Notes under the pieces: model-generated
What the model saw: only the letters and a program-made list of their open reading frames with translations
What the model was told of the DNA's origin: nothing
Database searches by the model: none
In this document: in pieces, positions 10,567 through 21,701 of the stretch
Numbering within the stretch: the stretch's first letter is position 1
Layout of the letters: the number at the start of each line of letters is the position of its first letter
Assembly: GCF_029867415.1 (NCBI RefSeq)
Contig: NC_081185.1
Location: forward strand, 113,567,466 to 113,631,465
Length of the DNA: 64,000 nucleotides
Direction: 5' to 3'
DNA from: Vicia villosa
Lineage: Eukaryota; Streptophyta; Magnoliopsida; Fabales; Fabaceae
Translations under genes and position numbers: made by a program

Positions 10567-10830
10567 AGTACTAATTAATATTAATATATTAATATTTTTT
10601 GAAAAGAGAGAAAAAATAATGTGCTTATAAATTGCTTAGGCGGAATTTTACTTAAAATTTGGTGCTTAAATGCGTATTCTATTTTAATATATTAAGAATT
10701 AATATATTAATATTTGTTGAAAAGAGAGAAAAAATAATGTGTTTAAAAATTGTTTAGGCAGAATTTTATTTAAAATTTGGCGCTTAAATGGGTATTCTAT
10801 TTTAATATATTAAGAATTTGGCGCTTAAAT
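10567..10830. repeat. Approximately 122-bp tandem repeat
   Basis: A unit containing GAAAAGAGAGAAAAAATAAT, then GGCNGAATTTTA, then a GGNGCTTAAATGNGTATTCT block, occurs twice in full with a third partial copy ending at the MITE at 10846. It probably belongs to the Helitron body. Confidence 0.65.
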
Positions 10831-10845
10831 GCGTATTATATTTTA

Positions 10846-11273
10846 GGGTTAATACCTATTTTCACCCCTGCCATATGAGGCTGATTTGAAAACTCCCCCT
10901 GCAAAAAAAAGTTGCAAGAATTCCCCTAACATTTGAAGATTCTCTCGTTTTAAACCCTGTAAAATTTTTGTTTTTAAAACCAACCTTGCCATTTGAAGAT
11001 TCACTCATTTTAAACCTTATAATCTTGTAGATTATGTCATTTTAAACCCTCTGGTATATGACAGGAAAAGTTGGTTTTACTAAAAATAATAATTTACAGG
11101 GTTCAAAATGATAGAGTCTTTCAAGTGGCAAAGTTTGTTTTCAAAATAATTTTTTTACAGGGTTTAAAACGAGAGAATCTTCAAATGTTAGGGGAATTCT
11201 TGCAACTTTTTTTTTTTGCAGGGGTTTTTTTCAAATCAGCCCCATATGGCACGGGTGAAAATAGGTATTAACC
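10846..11273. mobile_element. Foldback MITE, 428 bp, 10-bp TSD
   Basis: It starts GGGTTAATACCTATTTTCAC and ends with the complement (GTGAAAATAGGTATTAACC). The two arms are complementary over nearly their whole length (about 190 bp each) around a short centre near 11040. TTATATTTTA flanks it on both sides (10836-10845 and 11274-11283). Length and TSD fit a Mutator-type MITE. Non-coding. Confidence 0.9.
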
Positions 11274-11344
11274 TTATATTTTAATATATTAAGGATTGGT
11301 TTAAAATTTGATTTTTTTTTAAAATAAAATAATTATAAAAAGTA

Positions 11345-11935
11345 GGCAAAATAGTCATTTTGGTCCAACTATACCCTTGGGTTCAGATTGGTTCTTTAAT
11401 TTTTTTCGTGTCACATTAGTCCCTTAACTTTCAAAAAGTCATTTTTGCCTAATTAGTGATGAATTTAGCGACCGTCTTTCAAAGGTTTTCCGTCGCTAAT
11501 TAGACCAAAAGGACTAAAATGAAATATTTCGAAAGTTAAGGAACTAAAGTGACACGAAAAAAAATTAAGGGACCAGTCTGAACCCAAAACCATAATTAAA
11601 GGATCAAGGCTTAAATGTACTTTTGGTCCCTGTAAGTTAGCGAGTTTTTGATTTTCGTCCCTGTAAGTTATTTTTTTAGGTTTGAGTCCCTATATTTCAC
11701 TTTCGCGTTCGTTTTAGTCCCTAAAATCAAAATCTGCAGGAAATTTCACAGGAAAATCCGCAGGAAACCTGCAGATTTTCCTGCGGATTTTGGCTTTAGG
11801 GACTAAACCTCAAGTAAAAAGTAAGATATAGGGACTCAAACCAAAAAAAAAGTTACGGGGACGAAAATCAAAAACTCGCTAACTTACAGGGACCAAAAGT
11901 GCATTTAAGCCAAGAATCAAAATGAGTATTTTGCC
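11345..11935. mobile_element. Foldback MITE interrupted by a second MITE
   Basis: The left arm begins GGCAAAATAGTCATTTTGG and the right end reads CAAAATGAGTATTTTGCC, its complement with few changes. The arms include GACGGAAAA-type TTCCGTCGCTAATTAG near the centre (11495). The flanks TAAAAAGTA (11336-11344) and TAAAAAATA (11936-11944) are a 9-bp duplication with one change. The right arm is split at 11608 by another MITE. Confidence 0.85.
11608..11911. mobile_element. Nested foldback MITE, 304 bp
   Basis: It begins GGCTTAAATGTACTTTTGGT and ends ACCAAAAGTGCATTTAAGCC; the arms are complementary to a centre of repeated CTGCAGGAAA/CCTGCGGATTTT near 11760. The flanks AAGGATCAA (11599-11607) and AAGAATCAA (11912-11920) are a 9-bp duplication with one change. 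It inserted into the right arm of the older MITE at 11345-11935. Confidence 0.85.
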
Positions 11936-11944
11936 TAAAAAATA

Positions 11945-12275
11945 ACGTGCAGTTGAATAATAGTATTTGATTAAACAAAAATGCCAATATCCAACTAAGT
12001 TCAAGGTTACTAGAGTATTTTTTTTATTATTTTCTTTATTCACACAATTAGTTATTTATTTATTTATTAAATTCCATCGTTTAACCTCTTATTTCTAAAT
12101 AGTTACCATTTTCTCCAATTTCTATTATTTTTCTAATTTATTTTAATAAATTCTATTTTATTTTACTAAACCCTCGATAATAACATAAATAAAATCACAA
12201 ACACACCAAAAATTCAAATAAATTATAAGAAAATCCTAATAAAATCCCAATAAACAAAAAGTATGGGGTGTTACA
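11945..12275 (+). mobile_element. AT-rich stretch ending in an LTR-like terminus
   Basis: The stretch ends TATGGGGTGTTACA at 12275, the 3' end shared by the Tekay-type LTRs in this window (for example at 46064). I found no matching TGTAACA start to its left, so it is at most a truncated LTR. Confidence 0.35.
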
Positions 12276-12279
12276 TTGA

Positions 12280-12450
12280 CTATTCGATGAAAGATGGTTA
12301 CCATGCCATTTTTATTTTTGAAGGTCAAGTTAATCCTGAACTAACGTGTGAGATCATTTGGAACAAAATCATGACGTTTAAAGCATTCATGTTCACGTGG
12401 AAGCTAATCAAAAATAGGATATTACTAAAGACAAGCTAGCGGGTGAAACA
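12280..12450 (+). pseudogene. LINE zf-RVT domain scrap
   Basis: One frame gives IIWNKIMTFKAFMFTWKLIKNR followed, after a frame change, by TKDKLAGE. This resembles the zf-RVT region after the reverse transcriptase of plant L1 LINEs (IWxKxxPxKVxLFxWRLxxNRLPTKDNL). Only about 50 residues remain, with a stop shortly after. A weak but specific match. Confidence 0.45.
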
Positions 12451-12634
12451 ACCAGATCGACATCATCAAATGAAATTAATGAAGTCGTCATCGATTGTTT
12501 ATTTATCCCAAGAGAAAGGGAAATGAAAACATCGAGTAAAACCTACAGGAGAAAACAAACAAACAAAGGTCTTACGACCAAGAGAAAGGGTAAGGGTGTC
12601 GGTTACACAAGGGGAAGGGGTTAGCACTCTTCAC

Positions 12635-14608
12635 TGTAACACCCTTCTAAATACCCCGAAAAACATAGTACAAAATAAGAGTTAAACATGAATTCAAGGG
12701 CGTCACAATTTAAAACAATTATACATTCCAGGTGTAATCATGCTCTACTGAGAAAACAACATATAATTAATTCAAACTCATGTTTTATCACAGCGGAAAA
12801 TCAATAATATTTGGATACTCCATGAAACACCATTCATTCATAAGGATCTAAGCCTTTTTATTCCAACAAAAGAGAATTATCCAAACCAAATAATAAAGAA
12901 ATAAAATAGTATGATAACTCTAAAAATATGCATTCCCAGTGTTACAAGTATTCAGAGCATGACACCAACACCTATTTATTAGACTAAACGATAACTTCCT
13001 TAAAAGCCATCCTCACCAAATATCTAAGTCACTTAGCTTCAATCTGAAAAATAAGAGTAAGGGTGAGAATACATCATAAATTAAATAGCATTATAAATCG
13101 TCAGATATATCATTCATAAGCAATTATCCACCCTACTTAGCATATTCAGATTAATCAATTCATACAAATCACAAGCACAAGTCAAAATTATACAAAGACT
13201 ATGAAGACTCTTATGCATGTGGTACCAACGACAAGTGAACCATGTCACCAACACCGATCCCTCAATTGGATACAGTCTCATCGATTCGTCTGCGTCACCA
13301 GAACAGAATCCAGTCTCACCTCCCATATCCCGGGCTTGGCTATTGACAATACACACCCGATTCCACACAATGGGAACCTGTGTCACCAAGATGCATATGC
13401 ATGAAAACCACCAAGCATGCAACATCATTCATCAAAATAATACACACCCGATTCTACATAATAGGAACCAACGTCACCAAGATGCATATGCATGCAAACC
13501 ACCAAGCATGCAACATCATTCATCAAAACACATGATAACAACATTTACCATGAATAACATCCGTTTGCATAACAAGCAGAAGCAATCACATTATAATAAC
13601 ACACACCATTGCATATATTCAATTATGCAAACAACAAACCATTGCACATCATCAATTATGAAAAACAAGAATAAACTACATTTGGAGAAATTGATAATTT
13701 TCAAAATAAAATCAAGTTATTGTTGTTTTCTTTATTTCATATGGTAGAGTATTTAATTTAAGAAACAACGTCTAAGACGACGTCTAAACTGGACTTACGG
13801 TTTGAAAGTTAGAAGCTTTTAAATTTAAGTGAAATTTAGGAAAATATGTGGAACCCGGTTCCTCCCCGTGTGGGAACCGGTTCCTGCTGAACAAAATCAC
13901 CTCGTTTTGGTTTTTTACTATGGGAACTCGGTTCCTCCCACCTGGGAACTGGTTCCTGACGCTGCTGTAGCAGAAAAACTCCAATTTTATGACTTTTCTT
14001 CATTCCTACCTTCACTATCAACACCAAATACGAACCCACACATTATAGTGACCAATTTTCAACAATTTTCATGATTCTAACACAACAACAATGCAATATA
14101 ACATCCATCAATTATAACAAACCAATTGCATCATATTCATCAAATTGGGCATGTCAGTGTCAGAATCTCATAAACCCTAACATCCTAAATAGAGGTTCAA
14201 CTCTTAATCTATTCTACCATCATCAAAACTATAATACTATTTAATAAAGAATAGTCACCCCTTACCTTGATGGAGATTCTTGAATTCTCTTCCCTTGAAT
14301 TCTGCAGCAATCCTTCCAGAGCCCCCTAGCCTTCTTTAGTTTTCCCCTTCAGAGCTCTTCTTACCAAAAATACGTGAAATCAGAATAGTGAAATAATTTT
14401 TCACTTTTTATTCTTATTAGACCCTTACTAATGATTTCTCAATTATAGCCTCACTTATCCCTTCACAATTATCACATTATCCTTAAGACCCTTTTTATGT
14501 TATTCCAACCTTATCCTCACTTATTCCTCCCTATTTTACCAACTTGCCTTTAAAATCTCTACTCACCCTTATTTTAAATAATAATAATAATCTAAATAAT
14601 GCAATCTA

Positions 14609-14648
<40 letters not shown>

Positions 14649-14850
14649 AATCCCACAAAATATAATTAAAATTATTTAAATCTAAATAATCTCTAATTAT
14701 ATTTGCCTCTCACTAATACTCCACAACTTATCGTCATTCTCCACAACATATATCAATGAAACCACATAATATGTCATATAATTCATTACAATTCACCAAT
14801 AATCATAAATAATTAATTAAATAATTAAATATGAATTTTGGAGTGTTACA
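12635..14850 (-). mobile_element. Solo LTR, Tekay-type, 2,216 bp
   Basis: Both ends read TGTAACAC.../...GTGTTACA. The better match of the minus strand start (TGTAACACTCCAAAATTCAT) and end (TTTCGGGGTATTTAGAAGGG) to the LTR at 43239 gives minus orientation. The flanks TTCAC (12630-12634) and CTCAC (14851-14855) are a 5-bp duplication with one change, and the flanking Ogre-like LTR joins seamlessly across it. There is no internal region. It contains a 91-bp direct repeat (13351/13442), a (TTA)n run at 14610-14646 and two pairs of GGAACCGGTTCC-like words. Confidence 0.85.
13850..13956. repeat. Two paired GGAACC(C)GGTTCC palindromes
   Basis: Words start at 13850 (GGAACCCGGTTCC), 13873 (GGAACCGGTTCC), 13923 (GGAACTCGGTTCC) and 13945 (GGAACTGGTTCC). 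Spacing within pairs is 23 and 22 bp; the distance from first pair to second pair is 73 bp. The spacers TCCCCGTGTG and TCCCACCTG are C-run/G-run hairpins, as in the Ogre-like LTR. Confidence 0.85.
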
Positions 14851-15230
14851 CTCACGTCCATCGTACTCGACAGGATTCGCTCTTGTTAGTCTAAATCTAT
14901 GGGTGTTATCTAAAAAATATAAAGCCTAAAGCTAAAGGGAAATGTACGAAAAAGGAAGAGAAAATAAACACGGAGAAAAGAAAGAAATATATACAAGATT
15001 GTGCTCGTTCAGGTCCCACGACCTAATGCCTACGTATCCCGATTAAGGAATTAGAGCAGCCGTAGTCTGGATTACAAGTTTTGATGTGTTTTGTGTTTTT
15101 TAAAGGAACGATGTTAAATGTCGCATTCCACTGCTGCTCGATATTTGGAGACTTACACAATTGTCGTAGAAAGAAATTAACATGTTCTTAAAGAAAAAAA
15201 GAAAATTGAATTGGTTGGTGTTTTTTGATG

Positions 15231-15410
15231 TAGATAGTTGTGAACTAGATCCAAATGCAAGGATGCTCACTTTTCTCTACTTTTTAAGAGTCTCAATTTT
15301 TTTAGATGTTTTATGTGTTTTTGTTGGTATTTTTTAGGGAGAAATGTAGATAGTTGTGAACTAGATCCCAATGCAAGGATGCTAACCTTTCTCTACTTTG
15401 AAAAGTTATT
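15231..15410. repeat. Direct repeat, period 116 bp
   Basis: TAGATAGTTGTGAACTAGAT and the following ATGCAAGGATGCT..TTTCTCTAC occur at 15231 and 15347 with few changes. Part of the old Ogre-like LTR. Confidence 0.8.
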
Positions 15411-17041
15411 AAGTATTTTAAAAGTTGAAAGAGAAAAAGAAGAGAAAATGGAAATGACTAAAGGGAAATTCTAAGTCCTAAAGTTATGTTTATTCTATCT
15501 AATATTTTTTGGATTTTTAATATAAGAAAATAAAAGCTAAATTAAAAACATGTTTTTATATTTTTGATATTATAAAATCTTAAAATAAAATAAAATAAAG
15601 CAATTAATAAGTGAAAATAATAATTAAACCAAACCTAATAAATAAAGGAAAGGTGCAAGTAGAAGTTGAGTGATGGCCCACGACAACTTGGCCCAAGAAA
15701 AGTAAAATCTGCCAACCCAAGGGGGTGTGGCACTGCATGGGTGATGAGAAGTAATAAAATTGCTTGGGCTTGAATAAGTCCGAATCAAGAATTTAAATAA
15801 CAATAATCAACTAAAAGATGCGGTTGGTGGATCTATAGGGAGGTGCAAGATATGAAAACGAATTGGGATCTAAAAACAAGCCCATGTCACAAACCAAATA
15901 AACAATATAAACCCTAGACAACATGAAAATTGGCCGCCCCCTATACTTCTTCAATCAACTCGGTTCCATCTACCTACCCCTCTCACGACCTCGAACAAAC
16001 AAAATGCTGTGACAAACCAAAAGGAAGAAGTGACTGCCATCTCAAAAGTTATTTTTGCTAGTGACCATCGTCATTATCAGAAGGTGCAATTCAAAAAGTC
16101 TCTTGGAGCCTGAATGCATAAGTGGAATTAACTGAGCCTAGGAATGGAGATCATCACGATGATGTGATGGGTACAATCAAATTGTGAGCCTTATATCCTT
16201 TGTTTCTCAAACCGTGAACCAGACCATGTTACAACCTTTAAAAGTCCTAATTGAAGCCAAATTTATTTTGAAAGCATACTACAACAAGGTTGAGTTAACC
16301 TGAATCCTAAGAGATTTACCAATCATTTGTCTTGATTCTTTGCTTTACATTTCACTTCAAATGCCATGCTTTACCTTTATCTTTGCTTTACATTTCATTC
16401 GTGTTGATTTCAAAAACTTGCATGAACTTTGCATTTAGATTAACAGTTTTAAACAAACATTTTTGCTTGTTAACAAAATTCCTCATCAAGGAATTTCAAA
16501 CAGTTGAGAATTTGGTCCGTGATCTTATCAGGGGCATTTCATTTCAAGATTCAGTTCAAGATTTATCTCTCAATGCAAGCTATTCTCAGATTGGTTTATC
16601 AAAATATTTCTTTCAAGACTCATGTTGGGGCAAACACTTTCAAAGCCACAATAAAATAGTCATTTCAAGAATTACTCAAACTGAAGCTATGATCAGTTGT
16701 TCTACATCAATCAGTCAAGCTGGGGCATTTTTCTTCAAGAGAACCTACAAAAAGGATCATCATTTCAGTTTGTGAGTGTGATAGAAGAGTTTTTTTTGGA
16801 AGAGTTCCCGTTTTGAGGAATCAGATTGTCCCATTCTGCCGCACTAAAGAGTCTACTTCAGTTGCCACAAATAATTGCATTGCATTGATCCTTCATCATG
16901 CATAGAAAAATTCAACATCATGCATCGAAACAAAATTCATGCTCATTTACATTCTTCCGAAGTCCCGTTGTTATCAACATCTTACCTTGAGATCCAAGTC
17001 CAACTCACTTGGCATTTACCAAAATAGTTTTGTCTTGCATT

Positions 17042-17184
17042 CATCAGTACATTGGCTGATAATGTCCATTCCGTGTTATGCTCATCAGTACATCAACTGA
17101 TGTTTCTCATCCTTTGTTGCTATCATCAGTACATTAACTGATGGTATTCACTTTTGTTTCCCCTCATCGGTACAGAGCGGCATG
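17042..17184. repeat. Four-copy CATCAGTAC...CTGATG array, period 41
   Basis: CATCAGTACATTGGCTGATA, CATCAGTACATCAACTGATG and CATCAGTACATTAACTGATG start at 17042, 17083 and 17124. A degraded fourth copy (CATCGGTACAGAGCGGCATG) starts at 17165. The period is 41 bp throughout. Each word can pair CATCAGT with ACTGATG. Confidence 0.8.
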
Positions 17185-17216
17185 AAATAATACCTCTGCG
17201 TCTGATGGGGTGTACA

Positions 17217-18595
<1,379 letters not shown>

Positions 18596-18618
18596 ACAAT
18601 AATAATTATATATTTTAT

Positions 18619-18934
18619 GCAAAATATTCTTTTTTTCCCTTATGTTAACCTCAAGTTCATTTTGGTCTCTTAACTTTAAAAAGTGTCATATTGTCCCATA
18701 ACTCTTGAAAAGGTGTCATTTTAATCTTTTTGTCATATTAACGACAGAAATAACGATCGATTTTTGAGTTTTTCCGTCGCTAATGTGACAAAAACGACTA
18801 AAATGATACCTTTTGAAGAGTTAAGGGACCAATGTGACACTTTTTAAGTTAAGAGACCAATATAACACTTTTTAAGTTAAGGGACCAAAATAAACTTCAA
18901 GATTAGTCTAAGGGAACAAAAATGATATTTCTCC
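18619..18934. mobile_element. Foldback MITE, 316 bp
   Basis: The arms are complementary: TTCCCTTATGTTAACCTCAAG at the left against CTTCAAGATTAGTCTAAGGGA at the right, meeting near TTTCCGTCGCTAATGTGAC. TATATTTTAT occurs at 18609-18618 and 18935-18944 as a 10-bp duplication. Its right end lies in a 33-bp direct repeat (18922/18955). Confidence 0.75.
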
Positions 18935-19083
18935 TATATTTTATTGACCAAAAAATGATATTTCTCCTATATTTTATTGACCAGACAATATTTTTTCAAT
19001 GATAAATAATTAAAGTAAAATACAATGGATTTTATATAATTACCAAGTTCTCTATATTGCATTAAAATTCATGTTAGACAAAC

Positions 19084-19182
19084 ATGGCTCTGTCACCTAA
19101 GTTTTTCCCCAACGATCTGGTTAGCGAGATCTTATCCGCTCTTCCCGTGAAATCTATTCTGCGATTCAGATGCGTTAGCAAG
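19084..19182 (+). pseudogene. F-box/FBA gene, 5' part with F-box, cut by insertion
   Basis: ATG at 19084 opens MALSPKFFPNDLVSEILSAL then PVKSILRFRCVSK, a classic N-terminal F-box (the Skp1-binding segment of an SCF ubiquitin ligase). After 33 codons the frame meets a Ty3 retrotransposon. GCAAG at 19178-19182 is repeated at 25116-25120, and removing the element joins ...RCVSK to YYDNLVSDP in frame, so the two parts were one exon. The remainder is at 25116-26237. Confidence 0.9.
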
Positions 19183-19478
19183 TGATGCTAGGCCCAACAG
19201 AATCAAATCCAAACCCAAATGGCTACAAGGATTCATTACAAAATAAAATGTTTATTTTATATTTTTATTATGTTTACTAGTTTTGGGTCAGCCCAATATT
19301 CTGAAATAGCCCATTAGGGTTTCAACTATCCTTGTATTTAAATGGCTTGTTGCCTTGAGAATGAGTAGAGAAAATTATTACAAACTTCTTCTTTATTGTT
19401 ATTGCAAATCTATGTTTATGTTGTTCTTGTTTACCCTTAGATCTTAGATACAATAGTTGCTGAATTCTCTTTCTATCA
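19183..19478 (+). repeat. 5' LTR (296 bp)
   Basis: Ends are TGAT...ATCA. Followed by AATTGGTGCTCTCATTTTGA, the presumed primer site, and by the gag ATG at 19503. Confidence 0.95.
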
Positions 19479-19502
19479 AATTGGTGCTCTCATTTTGAAC
19501 CC

Positions 19503-21701
19503 ATGGCCCCTCCCAAACCACCAAACCCTAAAGAGATTGTTGATGAAGCTGTCCAAACAACCCATCTTCATCTTGACAATGCTATGCAAGAAACCCAAAT
19601 CCAAATGGATGAGCGATTTCATAAAACACACACCGATATGGAGCAGCTGCAAACAAGAATGGACAATGAGAAACTCATTTCAGATTCGAGATATGAAAAT
19701 ATTATGGGTTTACTCACAAAACTAGCTGCCCAATCTGAAAAACAGCCTGCTGTCCCTATTTCCGGCGCTACTGTTCACGCCGGAACTGTTCATGCCAGTA
19801 CTGTTCACTCCCCTCATGCTAGTTCCGCGGCTACTGTTCACAGCAGCACTATTCATACTGGCAGTTCTTCAGGTATGACACAGATCCCTAATTCTTTTCC
19901 TATGACTACCACCTTTACTTCAGCTATACCTAATCTACACAGCCCTTTTCCCTCTTCACCCAACTTCACACGGCCCTACACTATTTCCCCACTTTCAACT
20001 TCCCTTACCAACAGCCAGCCACTTCCCAATACACAACCCTTCCGCCCAACACCCACCAGAATGTTTCCCACACAATCTTATATGGACCCCATCTACTTTA
20101 CCTCCCCATCTATTCCCACTACAATCCAACCTTTCTCGATTCCCCCATTTTCTCAATTAGCTTACCCACATCAGCAACCCACCTCTTCCCTTCCAAAATT
20201 CCGAACTCCCAAATTAGAACTAGCTATGTTCGACGGATCTAACCCACTAGAATGGTTGTTCCAAGCGGATCAATTCTTTACTTTCTACAACCTACCCACG
20301 GAGGACCGTTTGCCTATGATGTCTTTCTACATGAAAGGGGAAGCACTTGCTTGGTTCAAGTGGATGCACCAAAGCCATGAACTAAGGGACTGGTTTTCTT
20401 TTACAAGGGCATTGGAATTACGTTTCGGTCCTTCAACTTACGCCAACCATCAAGCTGAACTTTTCAAATTAAAACAAACTCACTCGGTTGTAGAATATCA
20501 AGCTCAATTCGAAAAACTAGGAAACCAAGTTGTTGGTTTATCTAGAGACGCGATTTTAAATTGTTTTATATCGGGATTAATACCGGACATCCAAAATGAG
20601 ATTGCTATTTTCAAGCCTACTTCCATTTCCCAAGCTATTGGACTTGCAAAGTTGATTGAATCCAAACTTAGAGATTCAAAGCCCAAGTCCACCAAACCCT
20701 TTTTCACCCCAAGCCAAAAGCCCCCAACTCTATCTACAAGTCCTAATCCGGCCCAACTCAGCAAAACCCCTATTCCAACCCCACCACCTAAATTACCAAT
20801 TCGCAAACTATCTAATGCTCAGTTGCAAGAGAGGCGTGCCCAAGGCCTATGTTTCAATTGCGATGAAAAATTCATTCCTGGCCATAAATGTACAGTGGGA
20901 AAATTCCTTTTACTCATAGAAGATGATGAGGCTGACTTAAACGAGGTGGAAGACATAACTAACCCTTTACCTACCAATCCAGATGCTAATGATACCTATT
21001 TCCAACTGTCCCCTCAGGCAGCCAACGGTTATTTTTCTCCCAAAACATTGAAATTTAATGGTTCAATCAAAGGGCTCGCAGTAGCTGTTCTAATAGATAC
21101 GGGAAGCACTCATAACATCTTACAGCCACGCATTGCCCAACATCTCAAACTGCCTACTCAACCGATCCCCAATTTTTCTGTTATGGCAGGGAACGGCTCC
21201 AAGTTATCCTGTTCTGGAGTCTGCCCAAAGGTTCCTATAAAACTCCAAAACAGCTCCTTTTCTATTCCTTTTCATCTGTTACCAATCGAAGGAGCTGATG
21301 TTGTCCTCGGTATGGAATGGTTAAGAACTCTTGGGCCTATTATGGCTGATTTTTCAATTCCCAAAATATCATTCAACTACAACAGCACTGAAATCACCAT
21401 AACTGGTGATAGCCAAACCATGATTTCACCTTCATCATATAATAATTTTTGCCACCTTCTCCAGACAGACTCAATTGCCTCCATCCACCTTTTACTTTGC
21501 CAAACCTCCCATGATACCCAAACTGACTTAAACCCCACCCAACAACCTTACTTGAATCTCTCCCCACAACACTGCCCAAACCAATATCCAACATCCTCCA
21601 ATCCCATGCACATATTTTTTCCAAACCAAAAGGCCTACCCCCTCCAAGAGCTCATGACCATCACATTCCTATTTTACCCAATACACCCCCAGTCAACGTG
21701 A
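19503..21701 (+). CDS. Gag-protease of the young Ty3 element
   Basis: 732-residue frame starting at the ATG 24 bp after the 5' LTR. Residues 1-90 are coiled-coil-like; 90-230 are a Pro/Ser/Thr-rich linker with repeated TVHA/TVHS; about 235-380 are the retrotransposon gag (capsid) domain (DGSNPLEWLFQADQFFTFYN, GEALAWFKWM). Near 453 CFNCDEKFIPGHKC is the nucleocapsid zinc knuckle. The aspartic protease follows, with VLIDTGSTHNIL (catalytic Asp about 532) and VVLGMEWL. It binds and packages element RNA and matures the polyprotein. The last 40-50 residues are probably out of frame: the pol frame (-1) is already open from 21527 and reads KPKGLPPPRAHDHH, the usual protease-RT linker, so the natural frame was most likely lost by an indel soon after 21527. 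Confidence 0.9.
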   Translation: MAPPKPPNPKEIVDEAVQTTHLHLDNAMQETQIQMDERFHKTHTDMEQLQTRMDNEKLISDSRYENIMGLLTKLAAQSEKQPAVPISGATVHAGTVHASTVHSPHASSAATVHSSTIHTGSSSGMTQIPNSFPMTTTFTSAIPNLHSPFPSSPNFTRPYTISPLSTSLTNSQPLPNTQPFRPTPTRMFPTQSYMDPIYFTSPSIPTTIQPFSIPPFSQLAYPHQQPTSSLPKFRTPKLELAMFDGSNPLEWLFQADQFFTFYNLPTEDRLPMMSFYMKGEALAWFKWMHQSHELRDWFSFTRALELRFGPSTYANHQAELFKLKQTHSVVEYQAQFEKLGNQVVGLSRDAILNCFISGLIPDIQNEIAIFKPTSISQAIGLAKLIESKLRDSKPKSTKPFFTPSQKPPTLSTSPNPAQLSKTPIPTPPPKLPIRKLSNAQLQERRAQGLCFNCDEKFIPGHKCTVGKFLLLIEDDEADLNEVEDITNPLPTNPDANDTYFQLSPQAANGYFSPKTLKFNGSIKGLAVAVLIDTGSTHNILQPRIAQHLKLPTQPIPNFSVMAGNGSKLSCSGVCPKVPIKLQNSSFSIPFHLLPIEGADVVLGMEWLRTLGPIMADFSIPKISFNYNSTEITITGDSQTMISPSSYNNFCHLLQTDSIASIHLLLCQTSHDTQTDLNPTQQPYLNLSPQHCPNQYPTSSNPMHIFFPNQKAYPLQELMTITFLFYPIHPQST

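Larger units (their letters stand above)
12505..17216 (-). mobile_element. Second, older Ogre-like LTR remnant (split)
   Basis: Features parallel the LTR at 2503-6178 in the same order and orientation: AAGGGGAAGGGGTTAGCAC at 12609 versus GAGGGGAAGG at 2677, then (after the solo LTR) CACGTCCATCGTACTCGACA versus CATATCCGTGGTACTCCACG, then GCCTACGTATCCCGATTAAG at 15030 versus GGCCTACATACCTCCTCGG at 2809. On the minus strand it would start TGTACACCCCATCAG at 17216. The end near 12505 runs into LINE sequence, so it is truncated. No gene is visible from 14856 to 17216. There is a 116-bp direct repeat at 15231/15347 and a 41-bp palindrome array at 17042-17184. Confidence 0.55.

Noticed and set aside
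13201..13747. His/Asn-rich frame up to 176 codons
   Set aside because: It lies across a 91-bp direct repeat in a solo LTR, and its His/Asn bias reflects CAC/AAC repeats.
16332..16775. 147-codon plus frame in the old Ogre-like LTR
   Set aside because: No domain; TTTCAAG/CATTTC repeat-rich LTR sequence; no support from a paralog in the window.
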